Part shown: positions 9,002 to 17,486 of the stretch, piece by piece
Position numbering within the stretch: position 1 is the first letter of the stretch
How the letters are laid out: each line of letters starts with the position of its first letter
Assembly (NCBI RefSeq): GCF_000737325.1
Contig: NZ_CP011125.1
Location: 9,672,001-9,736,000, forward strand
DNA length: 64,000 bases
From: Sandaracinus amylolyticus
Lineage (GTDB): Bacteria; Myxococcota_A; Polyangia; Polyangiales; Sandaracinaceae
Reading direction: 5' to 3'
Position numbers and translations under genes: made by a program
Notes under the pieces: generated by a model
What the model was told of the DNA's origin: nothing
Seen by the model: only the letters and a program-made list of their open reading frames with translations
Databases searched by the model: none

Positions 9002-9713
9002 GCTCGTCGTCCTCGATCGCGCGCAGCACGCGATCGATCGCGCCGCCGACGCGCCCCTCGAGCTCGCCGGCGGTGCGCTCGGGATCGGAGCCCTCGTGCA
9101 CCGGCACCGCGTCTGCCTCGAGCGAGGGACGCGCCGCGTCGCGGGCGATCGCGAGCGCCGCGAAGAACGTCTCGCGCACACCCTCCCCGCGCACCGCGAT
9201 CGCGTCGATCACGCGGCGCGCGGGGATGTCGAGCGCGGCGGCGAGCGCCTCGCCCGAGAGCGCGCCCGCGACGTCCTGCTTGTTGGCCTGGAGCACGAGC
9301 GGCACGTCCTCGAGCAGCCCGCTCGCGCGGAACGCGCGCAGCGCCTCGAGCGACACGCGGTTCCGGCGGTGCGCGCCCGGCGTCGCGTCGAGCACGAGCA
9401 CCGCGACGTCGGCCGCCGACAGCAGCGCGACGCGCTGCGACGCGAGCGAGAGCTGCCCCGGCACGCTGAACACCTCGCAGCGCGCGGGATGCTCGCCGCG
9501 CGCCGAGTCGACGCGACCGACGTCGACGTCGAGCAGGTCGTAGCGCAGCGTCGATCCGCCCGGCGTCTCCGCCGGCGTCCGCACCGTCGAGCGGCGCGAG
9601 ACGGGCAGCAGCGACGCGAGCGTGCGGACGTTCGTCGTCTTGCCGGCGCGCGACGGGCCGTCGTAGACGACCCGCAGCACCAGCTGCCCCGTCTCGCGAT
9701 CGAAGCGCGCCAC
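8988..9713 (-). CDS. MglA-like small GTPase
   Basis: A Ras-like GTPase of 241 aa. The P-loop GPSRAGKTT is at residues 19-27, the switch II region reads SVPGQ in place of the usual DTAGQ (as MglA has VPGQ), and NKQD is the guanine-specificity motif. The C-terminal 60 residues are acidic and not part of the G domain. MglA-type GTPases control cell polarity and motility in myxobacteria and are turned off by Roadblock-domain partners. The gene immediately upstream encodes such a Roadblock protein, so this is the output enzyme of a three-gene cassette (9.0-11.3 kb). Gap to the upstream gene is nine bases. Confidence 0.85.
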   Translation of the reverse strand: MARFDRETGQLVLRVVYDGPSRAGKTTNVRTLASLLPVSRRSTVRTPAETPGGSTLRYDLLDVDVGRVDSARGEHPARCEVFSVPGQLSLASQRVALLSAADVAVLVLDATPGAHRRNRVSLEALRAFRASGLLEDVPLVLQANKQDVAGALSGEALAAALDIPARRVIDAIAVRGEGVRETFFAALAIARDAARPSLEADAVPVHEGSDPERTAGELEGRVGGAIDRVLRAIEDDELSAS

Positions 9714-9722
9714 GACGATCGC

Positions 9723-10088
9723 TCAGCGACGGTCGATCTGGAGCGCCTTCTCGATCGACTCGAGCTCGCGGCGCGCGAGGCCGAGGTTCGATCGGCTGCG
9801 ATCGAGCACGACGTAGAAGAAGAGGCTCGTCCCGACCATGCGGATCAGGTGGTACTGGCCCGAGAGCGAGATGAGGATGTCCTCGATCTGCATCTGCACG
9901 CCGAGCTTGTCGCGGATCTTCTTCTTGGCGCGCACGACCTCGGTGTTGCCCGCCGCGGCGAGCTCGAGATCGAAGCCCGGTGCGCCCGCGGTGCCGAGCG
10001 TCATGCCCGACTGGAAGTCGACGAGCGCGGCGCCGGTGGCGCCGTCGATCTGCAGGATCTGCGCGAGCGATGTCTTGATGTCGGCCAT
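9723..10088 (-). CDS. Roadblock/LC7-domain protein (MglB-like)
   Basis: A single 121-aa Roadblock/LC7 fold. It has an N-terminal helix, the strand pair around GATGAALVDFQSGMTLG, and the central helix and strands with HLIRMVGTSLFFYVVLDRS. It ends in a C-terminal helix rich in charged residues. Roadblock proteins dimerise and regulate small GTPases, often as GTPase-activating proteins. It sits nine bases before the GTPase gene, on the same strand, which supports partnership. No catalytic residues can be read because Roadblock GAPs act by reshaping the GTPase. Confidence 0.85.
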   Translation of the reverse strand: MADIKTSLAQILQIDGATGAALVDFQSGMTLGTAGAPGFDLELAAAGNTEVVRAKKKIRDKLGVQMQIEDILISLSGQYHLIRMVGTSLFFYVVLDRSRSNLGLARRELESIEKALQIDRR

Positions 10089-10103
10089 GTCTCTCCTCGA
10101 GGC

Positions 10104-11252
10104 TCACGCTCCGTGCGTGGCGGAAGGGGTCGATGCGAGCGCGGCGGCGAGCTCGTGCCGCGCGAGCGCGAGGTTCACCGCGGGGTCGTCGTAGGCGACG
10201 TACACCACGAAGCGATCGGAGCCGGGCAGTGCGCGCGCGACGTGCGCGCGCTCGCCGCCGAGCATCACGTCGGAGCGCGCCGCGCCGTCGAGCGTGATCA
10301 GGCGCGCGAGGCCCCACGCGATCGCGGTGTCGAGGTCGTCGCCGTCGTCGAGCACCGCGACGCCGGTCGCGCAGTCGAGGATCGCGACCGAGCACGCACC
10401 GTTCCCGCGGAGCGCCGCGACGAGGCCGACCCAGGCCTCGCGCCCGACCGTCTCGACCGTGCCCGACGCGCGCGTCGTGAGCGGCGGCGGCTGGGTGGGG
10501 CGCGCGACCTCGCGACGCTCGAACGAGAGCTGCGCGTGATAGGCGAGCGTGCCGGGCGCGAAGAGCGCGACCGCGCCGTCGGCGTCGAGCGTCGGGCCCA
10601 GCCGCGCTTCCACGAAGCGGCGCACGCCCTCGCGCACCTCCGCGGCATCGAGGCGCCCGCGATCGACGAGCACGTCGGCGAAGTGCCGTCGCGTCTCGCG
10701 CGCAGTGCGCGTCAGCTCCGCGGCCTCGCGACGATCGAGCGCGGGGAACACGTCGCTGAGCCCCGTGGGCTCGCCCGCGCGGTGCACCCAGACGATGCGG
10801 CCCTCGTGCACGTGGATGCGCGTGGTCTCGTCACCGACGCGCACCACCACCTCGCCTCCGCGCGGATGCGCCAGCGCCTCCGCGAGCGCGGCGCGCGGCG
10901 TCGCGCCCCGAGGACGGCTCACGTGGCGCAGCGCGAACGCGATGCGCGCGCGCGCCTCCTCGGCGGTGAACGGCTGCAGCAGCACGTCGTCGGCACCCTG
11001 GTCGAGCGCGTCGGAGAGCGCGCTGCTCGCCGCGACGGCGAGCACCCACGTGCGCCCGCTGGGTGGCGGGATGGAGCGTCCGTCGAACGGCGCGACGACG
11101 ATCTCCGCGTCACCCGACGTCACGAGGTCGACGTCGTCGCGCTCGGAGAGCACCCTCTCGAGCCGCTTGCGCGACTGCGCGTCGAGGTCGATCACACACA
11201 CGCGCACACGCGCGTGTGCAACTTCGATCGGAACCTTCGCGTGGCTCGCCAT
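10104..11252 (-). CDS. Degenerate receiver + DUF4388 + Roadblock-like protein
   Basis: A 382-aa three-part protein. Residues about 15-110 fold like a response-regulator receiver (VCVIDLD at the first strand, ADDVLLQPF at the last) but the usual phosphoacceptor strand reads DAEIVVAPFD, so phosphorylation is doubtful. About 115-235 resembles DUF4388 (PatA-type N-domain), including the FADVLVDRGRL helix. About 275-380 resembles a Roadblock domain (GACSVAILDCATGVAVLDDG). It is the first gene of the cassette with the Roadblock protein and the GTPase and probably couples an input to the GTPase switch (inference). Confidence 0.7.
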   Translation of the reverse strand: MASHAKVPIEVAHARVRVCVIDLDAQSRKRLERVLSERDDVDLVTSGDAEIVVAPFDGRSIPPPSGRTWVLAVAASSALSDALDQGADDVLLQPFTAEEARARIAFALRHVSRPRGATPRAALAEALAHPRGGEVVVRVGDETTRIHVHEGRIVWVHRAGEPTGLSDVFPALDRREAAELTRTARETRRHFADVLVDRGRLDAAEVREGVRRFVEARLGPTLDADGAVALFAPGTLAYHAQLSFERREVARPTQPPPLTTRASGTVETVGREAWVGLVAALRGNGACSVAILDCATGVAVLDDGDDLDTAIAWGLARLITLDGAARSDVMLGGERAHVARALPGSDRFVVYVAYDDPAVNLALARHELAAALASTPSATHGA

Positions 11253-11461
11253 GTCCGGGCCGTTGCCTCGACGGGGCGAGGCCGGCTACAAGGTCACAAG
11301 ACTCTTCCTGCACAGTCGTAGAGCCACCGCTCTGCGAACGGGAGTCGGAAAAGCCGGCGATCAGGGTCGGGACCGCGCCCGACGACGTAAGGGATGCCCC
11401 GACGTTGCTGCGCGGTCTGCCGCACCTCAGGTTCGATGATCCGCGCGGTACGTCCGCGCGT

Positions 11462-12124
11462 ATGGTCGCTGCAGTGGGATCATCCCCCGACGAATCACGC
11501 CCCCACCGGCTGCTGCTGGTCGACGATCATCCGATCATCCGGGCGGCGCTGCGGGCACAGCTGAACGGCGTGCCCGGCGAGTTCCTCGTCGTGGGAGAGG
11601 CATCGAACGCGCGCGCCGCGCTCAAGCTCGCGGAGGCGCACGGTGTCGACGTGGTGCTGATCGATCTCGAGCTCGATCGCGACTGGGGCATGGACCTGCT
11701 GCTCGTGCTGAAGAGCCGGTTCCCCGAGCTGCGCGTGCTGGTGTTCACCGCGCACGACGATCCGATGCTGGCGCAGCGCGCGATCGATCTCGGCGCGCTC
11801 GGCTACGTCGCGAAGACCGACGACATCGCGCTGGTCGACGCGCTGCGCGCGGTGGCGCGCGGCGAGGTGTTCCTCGGCCCGTCGATCGCGACCCACCTCG
11901 TGCGGCGCTGGCGCACTCGCTCGGGACAGCTCCTCAGCGATCGCGAGGTCGAGATCTTCCGGCTGATCGGGCGCGGCCACGAGACGAAGGACATCGCGTC
12001 GGCGCTCGGCGTCAGCGTGAAGACCGTCGAGACGCACCGCGCGCGCATCCGCAACAAGCTCGGCATCCGCGGCGTCGGCGAGCTCATCGTGCGCGCCGCG
12101 CTCTTCGCGCGCGGTCAGGAGTGA
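11462..12124 (+). CDS. NarL/FixJ-type response regulator, orphan
   Basis: A 220-aa regulator. The receiver has the acidic pair DD in LLLVDDHP, the phosphoacceptor Asp in VVLIDLEL, the Thr in VFTAHDD and the Lys in YVAKTDD. The C-terminal LuxR-type HTH contains LSDREVEIFRLIGRG and VSVKTVETHRARIRNKLGI. It would activate or repress genes once phosphorylated by a histidine kinase, but no kinase is encoded nearby. The ATG at 11462 is chosen because the frame upstream is low-quality sequence. It is divergent from the GTPase cassette across a 209-base gap in which I see no clear operator. Confidence 0.9.
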   Translation: MVAAVGSSPDESRPHRLLLVDDHPIIRAALRAQLNGVPGEFLVVGEASNARAALKLAEAHGVDVVLIDLELDRDWGMDLLLVLKSRFPELRVLVFTAHDDPMLAQRAIDLGALGYVAKTDDIALVDALRAVARGEVFLGPSIATHLVRRWRTRSGQLLSDREVEIFRLIGRGHETKDIASALGVSVKTVETHRARIRNKLGIRGVGELIVRAALFARGQE

Positions 12125-12152
12125 TCGCCGCGAGGGCTGATAAGCTCGCGCC

Positions 12153-12983
12153 GTGCGCTCCATCCTCGTCTCGCTCGCGCTGCTGATCGCGCTCCCGTCC
12201 ACCACGCTCGCCCAGGGCACCGCGACGGTGTCGGTCGCCGATCTGACGGTGGCCGATCAACGTCCGCCGGATCGCTATCGCGATCTGCTCGCGACGGGCC
12301 TTCGCCCGACGCTCGGGCCGGTGCTCGAGTGCTATCGCGAGCGGCTCGCGCGCACGCCCGCGCTGCAGGGCACGCTGCGGCTGCGCCTCTGGGTCTCGGC
12401 GCGTCAGGTGATCCGCGCGACCGAAGAAGCGTCGACGCTCGGCGACGACACGTTCGACGAGTGCGCGCGCGCGCGGGTGCGCGAGTTCCGCCTGCCCGAC
12501 GCCGCGCCCGACGGCGGCGCGATGGTGCGGTTCACGCTCTACTTCACGCGCACCGGGGTCACCGGCGGCGCGCTCGCGATCCCCGGCGACGTGTTCGCGA
12601 CGCTCGACGGCACCGTGCCTCCGCCGAGCGCCGCGCCGGTCACCCCGCCCACACCGCCGGTGACGACGACCACGCCGACCACGCCGCCTCCGGCGACCTC
12701 GCGCGCGACGGTGCGCGTCGACACCGCGCGCGGCGCGCTCACGACCGATCAGATCGCGGGCGCGATCCCCGCGACGACGTTCGATGGGTGCACCGCCGCG
12801 AGCGGTGAGCTCCCGATCAACCTGTTCATCGCGCGCGATGGTCGTCCGAGCGCCACGCGCGGCCGCGGCACGCTGCGCGACGGAGCGACCATCCAGTGCG
12901 TGATGCGCGCGCTGCGCGCGGTGCGGTTCCCCACCGCACGCCGCAGCACGCGCGCGACGCTGACGATCACGATCGCGCAGTAG
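12153..12983 (+). CDS. AgmX/PglI C-terminal domain-like secreted protein
   Basis: A 276-aa protein with a signal peptide (ending TTLAQ, about residue 21). It has two copies of a small domain with the pattern C...G.L...v...G...a......C....r...FP. The first is about 55-135 (VLECYRERLA to REFRLPDA) and the second about 215-276 (FDGCTAASGELPINLF to VRFPTARR). A Thr/Pro-rich linker (165-185) separates them. This domain type occurs in myxobacterial gliding-associated and other envelope proteins, but its biochemical role is unsettled. GTG start. It converges on the depolymerase gene with three bases between stops. Confidence 0.6.
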   Translation: MRSILVSLALLIALPSTTLAQGTATVSVADLTVADQRPPDRYRDLLATGLRPTLGPVLECYRERLARTPALQGTLRLRLWVSARQVIRATEEASTLGDDTFDECARARVREFRLPDAAPDGGAMVRFTLYFTRTGVTGGALAIPGDVFATLDGTVPPPSAAPVTPPTPPVTTTTPTTPPPATSRATVRVDTARGALTTDQIAGAIPATTFDGCTAASGELPINLFIARDGRPSATRGRGTLRDGATIQCVMRALRAVRFPTARRSTRATLTITIAQ

Positions 12984-12986
12984 CAG

Positions 12987-14225
12987 TCACGGACACGCGC
13001 CGATCTCGAAGTACCCGGCGGGCCGCTCGCGCAGCGTCGTCGACTGATAGACGTTCCAGAAGCCCATCTGCTGTCCGGAGCCCACCGCGCACACGTAGCT
13101 GCCGTAGGCTCCGCAGCGCGTCGCGCGACCGGCGCGCTCGTGCGCGTAGTTCGACGACGTGTGCTGGGCGCACGTGCTCGCGCCCGCATCGTTCGCGCCC
13201 GCATCGTTCGCGCCCGCATCGACGCTCGATCCCGCGTCGATCGCGACGCCGGCGTCGATCTCGGGCAGCGGCTCGATCAGCCCGAAGAACCGCGCCTGCT
13301 CGCGCGCCGCGCAGAGCTCGCTGCTCGCGGTGTACGAGCCGGTCGCGCCGCAGCCGCTCGACGGATGGATCGCGACCGCGTGGCCCATGCCCGGCACGAT
13401 CACCTGCTCGACCGCGACGCGTCCCGCCGCGACGTGCCGCGTGCGCTGCAGCGTGCCGATCGTCTCGCTGCTCTCGGGCGCCGTGTCGAGCCCCTGGATC
13501 GCGGTCCACTGCTCGACGAGCTCGGTCGCGTTCACCGGCCGCACCGTGGAGTCCGACGTGCCCTGCCAGATCGCGATGCGCGGCCACGGTCCGCTCCATC
13601 CCGACGGCGCGGCCGCGCGCACCCGCGCCGCCCACTCCGCGGGCGAACGATCGACGCCGCCGTTCTGACAGCCGAACGCCTCGCTCACGCCGCTCGCGCA
13701 GCCGAACGGAAGGCCGGCGTTCGCTGCGCCCGCCGCGAACACGTCGGGGTACGTCGCGAGCAACGCCGGCGCGAGACCGCCGCCCGCCGAGAAGCCCGAC
13801 ACGTAGACGCGCGACGCGTCGGCACCGCGCGTCGCGACCACGTGACGGACCATCGAGACCACCGACGCGACCTCGCCCGCGTCGCGCCGCACCTGCGCCG
13901 GCTCGAACCAGCGGAAGCACGTCGCGCCGTTGTTCGACGAGGTCTGCTGCGGGTACACGACGTGGAAGCCGTACGTGTCGGCGAGCGTGCTCCAGCCGGT
14001 GCGCTCCGCGTCCGACGCGGCCTGCAGACACCCGTGCAGCACGACGACGATCGGCGCGCCCGCGCGCGCGCTCGACGGCGTGTAGAGCATCATGCGGAGC
14101 GCGCCTGGGTTCGCGCCGAAGCTGCTCACCTCGCTCAGCGCGCCGGCCGTGCTGCCCACGTCCTCGCCGGCCTCGCACCCCACGAGCCACGCGCTCACGC
14201 AGAGCGCCGCGACGAGCTTCTTCAT
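12987..14225 (-). CDS. Secreted PHB-depolymerase-family esterase
   Basis: A 412-aa exported alpha/beta hydrolase of the PHB depolymerase/LpqC esterase group. It has a lipobox-like end to the signal sequence (WLVGC, Cys17), the oxyanion region VVVLHGCLQ, and the nucleophile motif GFSAGGGLA with Ser. The catalytic Asp is probably in WQGTSDSTV and the His in PGMGHAVAI. After a DAG-repeat linker (about 330-355) a Cys-flanked C-terminal domain (NYAHERAGRA, GSGQQMGFWNVY) resembles the terminal domain of secreted PHB depolymerases and may bind polymer. It would break down extracellular polyester. A PhaR-like palindrome lies 15 bases upstream. Confidence 0.8.
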   Translation of the reverse strand: MKKLVAALCVSAWLVGCEAGEDVGSTAGALSEVSSFGANPGALRMMLYTPSSARAGAPIVVVLHGCLQAASDAERTGWSTLADTYGFHVVYPQQTSSNNGATCFRWFEPAQVRRDAGEVASVVSMVRHVVATRGADASRVYVSGFSAGGGLAPALLATYPDVFAAGAANAGLPFGCASGVSEAFGCQNGGVDRSPAEWAARVRAAAPSGWSGPWPRIAIWQGTSDSTVRPVNATELVEQWTAIQGLDTAPESSETIGTLQRTRHVAAGRVAVEQVIVPGMGHAVAIHPSSGCGATGSYTASSELCAAREQARFFGLIEPLPEIDAGVAIDAGSSVDAGANDAGANDAGASTCAQHTSSNYAHERAGRATRCGAYGSYVCAVGSGQQMGFWNVYQSTTLRERPAGYFEIGACP

Positions 14226-14239
14226 GTCCCCTCCCCGGT

Positions 14240-14254
14240 TGTTGCGTCGCACCA
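14240..14254 (-). promoter_or_regulatory. PhaR-like operator A
   Basis: TGTTGCGTCGCACCA is a 15-base palindrome centred on 14247 with one mismatched pair. It lies just upstream of the secreted depolymerase start. It matches the consensus seen at the other sites in the PHA locus. Confidence 0.55.
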
Positions 14255-14319
14255 CTCGGCGGCGACGCGCGTGCTCTACACCATACGATCGACGTCGAGA
14301 GCGCGATGGTGCGCCGCAG

Positions 14320-15108
14320 CTACTGAGCGACCCATCCGCCGTCGACGTTCCACGCGACGCCGCGCACCTCGCGCGCCGCGTCGCTGCACAGGAAGAGCGC
14401 GAGCTCCGCGAGCGACGACGGCGACACGAAGGCGCCCGACGGCTGCTTCTCACCGACGAGCGCCTCGCGCGCCGCGCTCGGATCACGTCCTTCGCGCTCC
14501 GCGCGCGCCTGCACCTGCGCCTCGACGAGCGGCGTCTGGACCCACCCCGGGCAGATCGCGTTGCACGTCACGTTGGTGCGCGCGGTCTCGAGCGCGACGA
14601 CCTTCGTGAGCCCGACGAGCCCGTGCTTCGACGCGACGTACGCCGACTTCTCCGCCGACGCGACGAGGCCGTGCACCGACGCGACGTTCACGATGCGGCC
14701 CCAGTCCCGCGCGCGCATGCCCGGAAGCACGAGGCGCGTCGTGTGGTACGCGGCGGTGAGGTTCACCGCGAGCACCGCGTCCCAGCGCTCCGGCGGGAAG
14801 TCCTCGACCTTCGCCACGTGCTGGATCCCGGCGTTGTTCACGAGGACGTCGACTCCGCCGAGCGCCTCGCTCGCCGCGCGATGCATGGCCTCGACCTCGT
14901 CGACGTTCGCGAGGTTCGCGCCGTGGTGCTCGACGCGCGCGCCGTGCACCGCGCCCGCGGCGCGCACCGTCGCGCGCGCGCGCTCGACGTCGCCGAAGCC
15001 GTTCATCATCACGTTCGCGCCCGCGGCCGCGAGGGCCTCGGCGATCGCGAGGCCGATGCCGCTCGTCGAGCCCGTGACGAGCGCGCTCTTGCCGCGGAGC
15101 GACGTCAT
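14320..15108 (-). CDS. bdhA: 3-Hydroxybutyrate dehydrogenase (SDR family)
   Basis: A 262-aa classical short-chain dehydrogenase that oxidises (R)-3-hydroxybutyrate to acetoacetate with NAD, the step after PHB hydrolysis. It has the nucleotide-binding TGSTSGIG, NNAG, the catalytic Ser in VASVHG and the YxxxK motif in SAYVASKHG. The start KSALVTGSTSGIGLAIAEAL and NGFGD resemble bacterial 3-hydroxybutyrate dehydrogenases. Length is typical. Its ATG overlaps the PhaZ stop (ATGA at 15105-15108), so depolymerase and dehydrogenase are translationally coupled, supporting the assignment over a generic SDR. Confidence 0.85.
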   Translation of the reverse strand: MTSLRGKSALVTGSTSGIGLAIAEALAAAGANVMMNGFGDVERARATVRAAGAVHGARVEHHGANLANVDEVEAMHRAASEALGGVDVLVNNAGIQHVAKVEDFPPERWDAVLAVNLTAAYHTTRLVLPGMRARDWGRIVNVASVHGLVASAEKSAYVASKHGLVGLTKVVALETARTNVTCNAICPGWVQTPLVEAQVQARAEREGRDPSAAREALVGEKQPSGAFVSPSSLAELALFLCSDAAREVRGVAWNVDGGWVAQ

Positions 15109-16331
15109 CGGTGATGGCGCGCGATCAGCTCGCGCAGCTCGGGGAAGATCGACTCGCGGAAGCGTCGGCCCGAGAAGATCCCGTAGTGGCCGCAGCCCGC
15201 GGCGGTGAGCGCGCGCTTGTTCGCCGCGGGCACGCCGGTGCAGAGCTCGAGCGCGGCGTGGGTCTGGCCCGCGCCGGTGATGTCGTCCTCCGCGCCCTCG
15301 ACGGTGAGGATCGCGGTGTCGCGGATCGCGCCGGGAACGACCTTCTTTCCGCGCACCGACCACGCACCGCGCGCGAGCGCGAACTCCTGGAACACGACGC
15401 GGACGGTCTCGAGGTAGTAGTCCGCGTCCATGTCGAGCACGGCGTTGTACTCGTCGTAGAAGCGCTCGTGCGCGGCCGCGCTCTCGCGCTCGCCCGAGAT
15501 GCGATCGAGCCAGTACGAGCGGTACGACTTCCAGTGTCGGTCGGGGTTCATCGACACGAACGCGGTGAGCTGGAGGAAGCCCGGATAGACGCGCCGTCCG
15601 ACGCCCGGATGGCCGTGCGGCACCGGGTACACGAGGTTGTCCTCGAACCACGAGAGCGGGTGCTCGGTCGCGAGGCGGTTGACGTCGGTCGGCGATCGAC
15701 GTCCGTCGATCGGCCCGCCCATCAGCACCAGCGTGCGCGGCGTGGGCTCGCCCGCCGACGCGAGGAGCGACACCGCGCCGAGCGCGGGCACCGCGGGCTG
15801 ACACACCGCGATCACGTGGAGCGCGCCGCTGCCGAGGTGGCGCATGAACGCGAGCAGGTGATCGACGTAGTCGTCGAGCCCGAAGCGCCCGGCGTCGACC
15901 GGGATCTGCTTCGCGTCGATCCAGTCGGTCACGTACACGTCGTGCTCGGGCGCGAGCGCGCGGACCATGTCGCGCAGCAGCGTCGCGTGATGCCCGGAGA
16001 GCGGCGCGCAGAGGAGCACCTTCGGCTGCGCGTCGAGCGTCGCCTGCGTCGCCTCGGGCGCGCGGCGCGCGAATCGCACGAGGCGACAGAACGGCGTCGC
16101 GACGACGACCTCTTCGCGCAGCTGGATCGACTCGCCGTCGAGCGACACCGACGCGAGGTCGAACGACGGGCGCGGGTACTCCTTGGTCAGCCGGTGCAGC
16201 AGCTCCCAGCCCGCGGCGGCGAACGGTGCGCCGAGGAACGGCGACTTGCGCAGCAGATAGGCCGAAGCACGCGCCGTCGTCGCGACCGGAGCGAGCGCGC
16301 GACGAGAGAGATCGTGCAGCACGTACAGCAT
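15105..16331 (-). CDS. phaZ: Intracellular PHB depolymerase PhaZ
   Basis: A 408-aa cytoplasmic depolymerase acting on native granules. It begins MLYVLHDLSRRALAP, close to the family start (MLYQxxE...xAP), which decides this start over the one 33 bases upstream. The nucleophile is Cys177 in AVCQPAVPAL, as in the Ralstonia PhaZa1 type. The acid is probably in VEGAEDDITG and the His in GCGHYGIFSGRRF near the C-terminus. No signal peptide is present. It is the first gene of a two-gene unit with the dehydrogenase, and a palindrome (operator B) sits 26 bases upstream of its start. Confidence 0.9.
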   Translation of the reverse strand: MLYVLHDLSRRALAPVATTARASAYLLRKSPFLGAPFAAAGWELLHRLTKEYPRPSFDLASVSLDGESIQLREEVVVATPFCRLVRFARRAPEATQATLDAQPKVLLCAPLSGHHATLLRDMVRALAPEHDVYVTDWIDAKQIPVDAGRFGLDDYVDHLLAFMRHLGSGALHVIAVCQPAVPALGAVSLLASAGEPTPRTLVLMGGPIDGRRSPTDVNRLATEHPLSWFEDNLVYPVPHGHPGVGRRVYPGFLQLTAFVSMNPDRHWKSYRSYWLDRISGERESAAAHERFYDEYNAVLDMDADYYLETVRVVFQEFALARGAWSVRGKKVVPGAIRDTAILTVEGAEDDITGAGQTHAALELCTGVPAANKRALTAAGCGHYGIFSGRRFRESIFPELRELIARHHR

Positions 16332-16356
16332 TCGATCGGCACGATGCCACGTGCTG

Positions 16357-16371
16357 TGTTGCACCGCAACA
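16357..16371 (-). promoter_or_regulatory. PhaR-like operator B, upstream of phaZ
   Basis: TGTTGC-ACC-GCAACA: two perfect 6-base arms around a three-base centre. It is in the 72-base gap between phaC and phaZ. It abuts a second palindrome, CAACGATCGTTG (16370-16381), itself flanked by CACCGCA and TGCGGTG, so the gap holds two nested operators. Confidence 0.6.
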
Positions 16372-16403
16372 ACGATCGTTGTGCGGTGAGAATTGATGAT
16401 TCG

Positions 16404-17486
16404 TCAGCGCGACGCGACGGCCATATCGCGCTGCAGCATGAGCTCGCCGCGCAGCCGCGTGGCCTCGTCGCGCGTCGCCCAGAACGTGCGCAGCGCGGGC
16501 CACAGCTTCTTCGACGCCGATTTCGACACCATCGCGCCGACGTGACCGCCGGGGACGTGCAGGTGCTCCTTGTCGGTGCTCGCGACGCGCTCGACCACCG
16601 CCGATGCGCTGCGGTGCGGGACGATCTCGTCGTGCTCGAAGGTCACGCAGAGCAGCGGACAGCGCAGCGACGAGAGCTCGACCGTGCGCCCGCCGAGCCG
16701 CAGCGAGCCGGTCATCAGCGCGTTCTTCCGATAGAGCTCGTCGATGTACGTGCGCCAGCACTCGCCGGGGAAGCTGACGTTGTCGTTGCCCCACGTCTCG
16801 ATCGCGAAGAAGCCGTCGAGGAAGGGCTCGTCCCACGCCTTCTCGGCGAGCGTCACCGCCTTCACCAGGGGCAGCGTCGGGCGCAGCAGATGAAACGCGC
16901 CCTGCATCAGCGGCCACGGCACGTTGCCCGCGCCGTCGACGACCGCGGTCGTGTCGAGGGTGCGGGTGCGCGTCCACTTCGAGAGCAGGCCGTCGTCGTG
17001 GAAGTCGACCGGCGCCGCGACGAGCATCAGCGTGCGAACGCGCTCGGGCGCGAGCGCGGCGTGGATCACCGCGAGCGTCCCCCCGAGGCAGTAGCCGAGC
17101 ACGTGCGCCGACTCCGCCTTCGCGGTGCGCGTCGTGACGCGGAGCGCGCGACCGATCGCCGAGACGACGACGTCTTCGAACGTGACGAAGCGATCCTCGG
17201 CCTCGGGGGTGCCCCAGTCGATCACGTAGACGTCGTGGCCGTGCGCGACGAGGTGCTCGGCGAAGCTCTTGCCCGACATCAGGTCGAGCACGTAGTGGCG
17301 GTTGATCAGCGACGGGATCAGCAGCACGGGCGTGCGGAACGCGACGCCCTCGGGGCGCGGTACGTAGCGGAGGAGGCGCCACTTGTTCTCCTCGTGCACC
17401 ACGTCGGCAGGCGTCTGCCCGACGCGCGGCGCGGGACGACCGAACATCGCGGCGAGCCCGCGGATCACGTCGAGCGGCTCGATCAT
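16404..17486 (-). CDS. phaC: Class III poly(3-hydroxyalkanoate) synthase PhaC
   Basis: A 360-aa PHA synthase that polymerises (R)-3-hydroxyacyl-CoA into polyester granules. The catalytic triad is visible: Cys133 in GYCLGGT, Asp286 in HDEIVPH and His315 in GGHVG. The GYCLGGT box has Cys where lipases have Ser. Length and triad spacing match class III (short PhaC that needs PhaE), not the ~590-aa class I enzymes. WGNDNVSFPG and the IPSLINRHY opening are also family-typical. Its ATG overlaps the acyl-CoA ligase stop (17483-17486), so it is translated with that gene, and the small PhaE/phasin-like gene lies two genes upstream. Confidence 0.92.
   Translation of the reverse strand: MIEPLDVIRGLAAMFGRPAPRVGQTPADVVHEENKWRLLRYVPRPEGVAFRTPVLLIPSLINRHYVLDLMSGKSFAEHLVAHGHDVYVIDWGTPEAEDRFVTFEDVVVSAIGRALRVTTRTAKAESAHVLGYCLGGTLAVIHAALAPERVRTLMLVAAPVDFHDDGLLSKWTRTRTLDTTAVVDGAGNVPWPLMQGAFHLLRPTLPLVKAVTLAEKAWDEPFLDGFFAIETWGNDNVSFPGECWRTYIDELYRKNALMTGSLRLGGRTVELSSLRCPLLCVTFEHDEIVPHRSASAVVERVASTDKEHLHVPGGHVGAMVSKSASKKLWPALRTFWATRDEATRLRGELMLQRDMAVASR

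Noticed and set aside
11190-11220. GCACACGCGCGTGTGC palindrome
   Set aside because: Lies inside the coding sequence of the receiver/DUF4388 protein and arises from CA/CG-rich codons; no promoter context.
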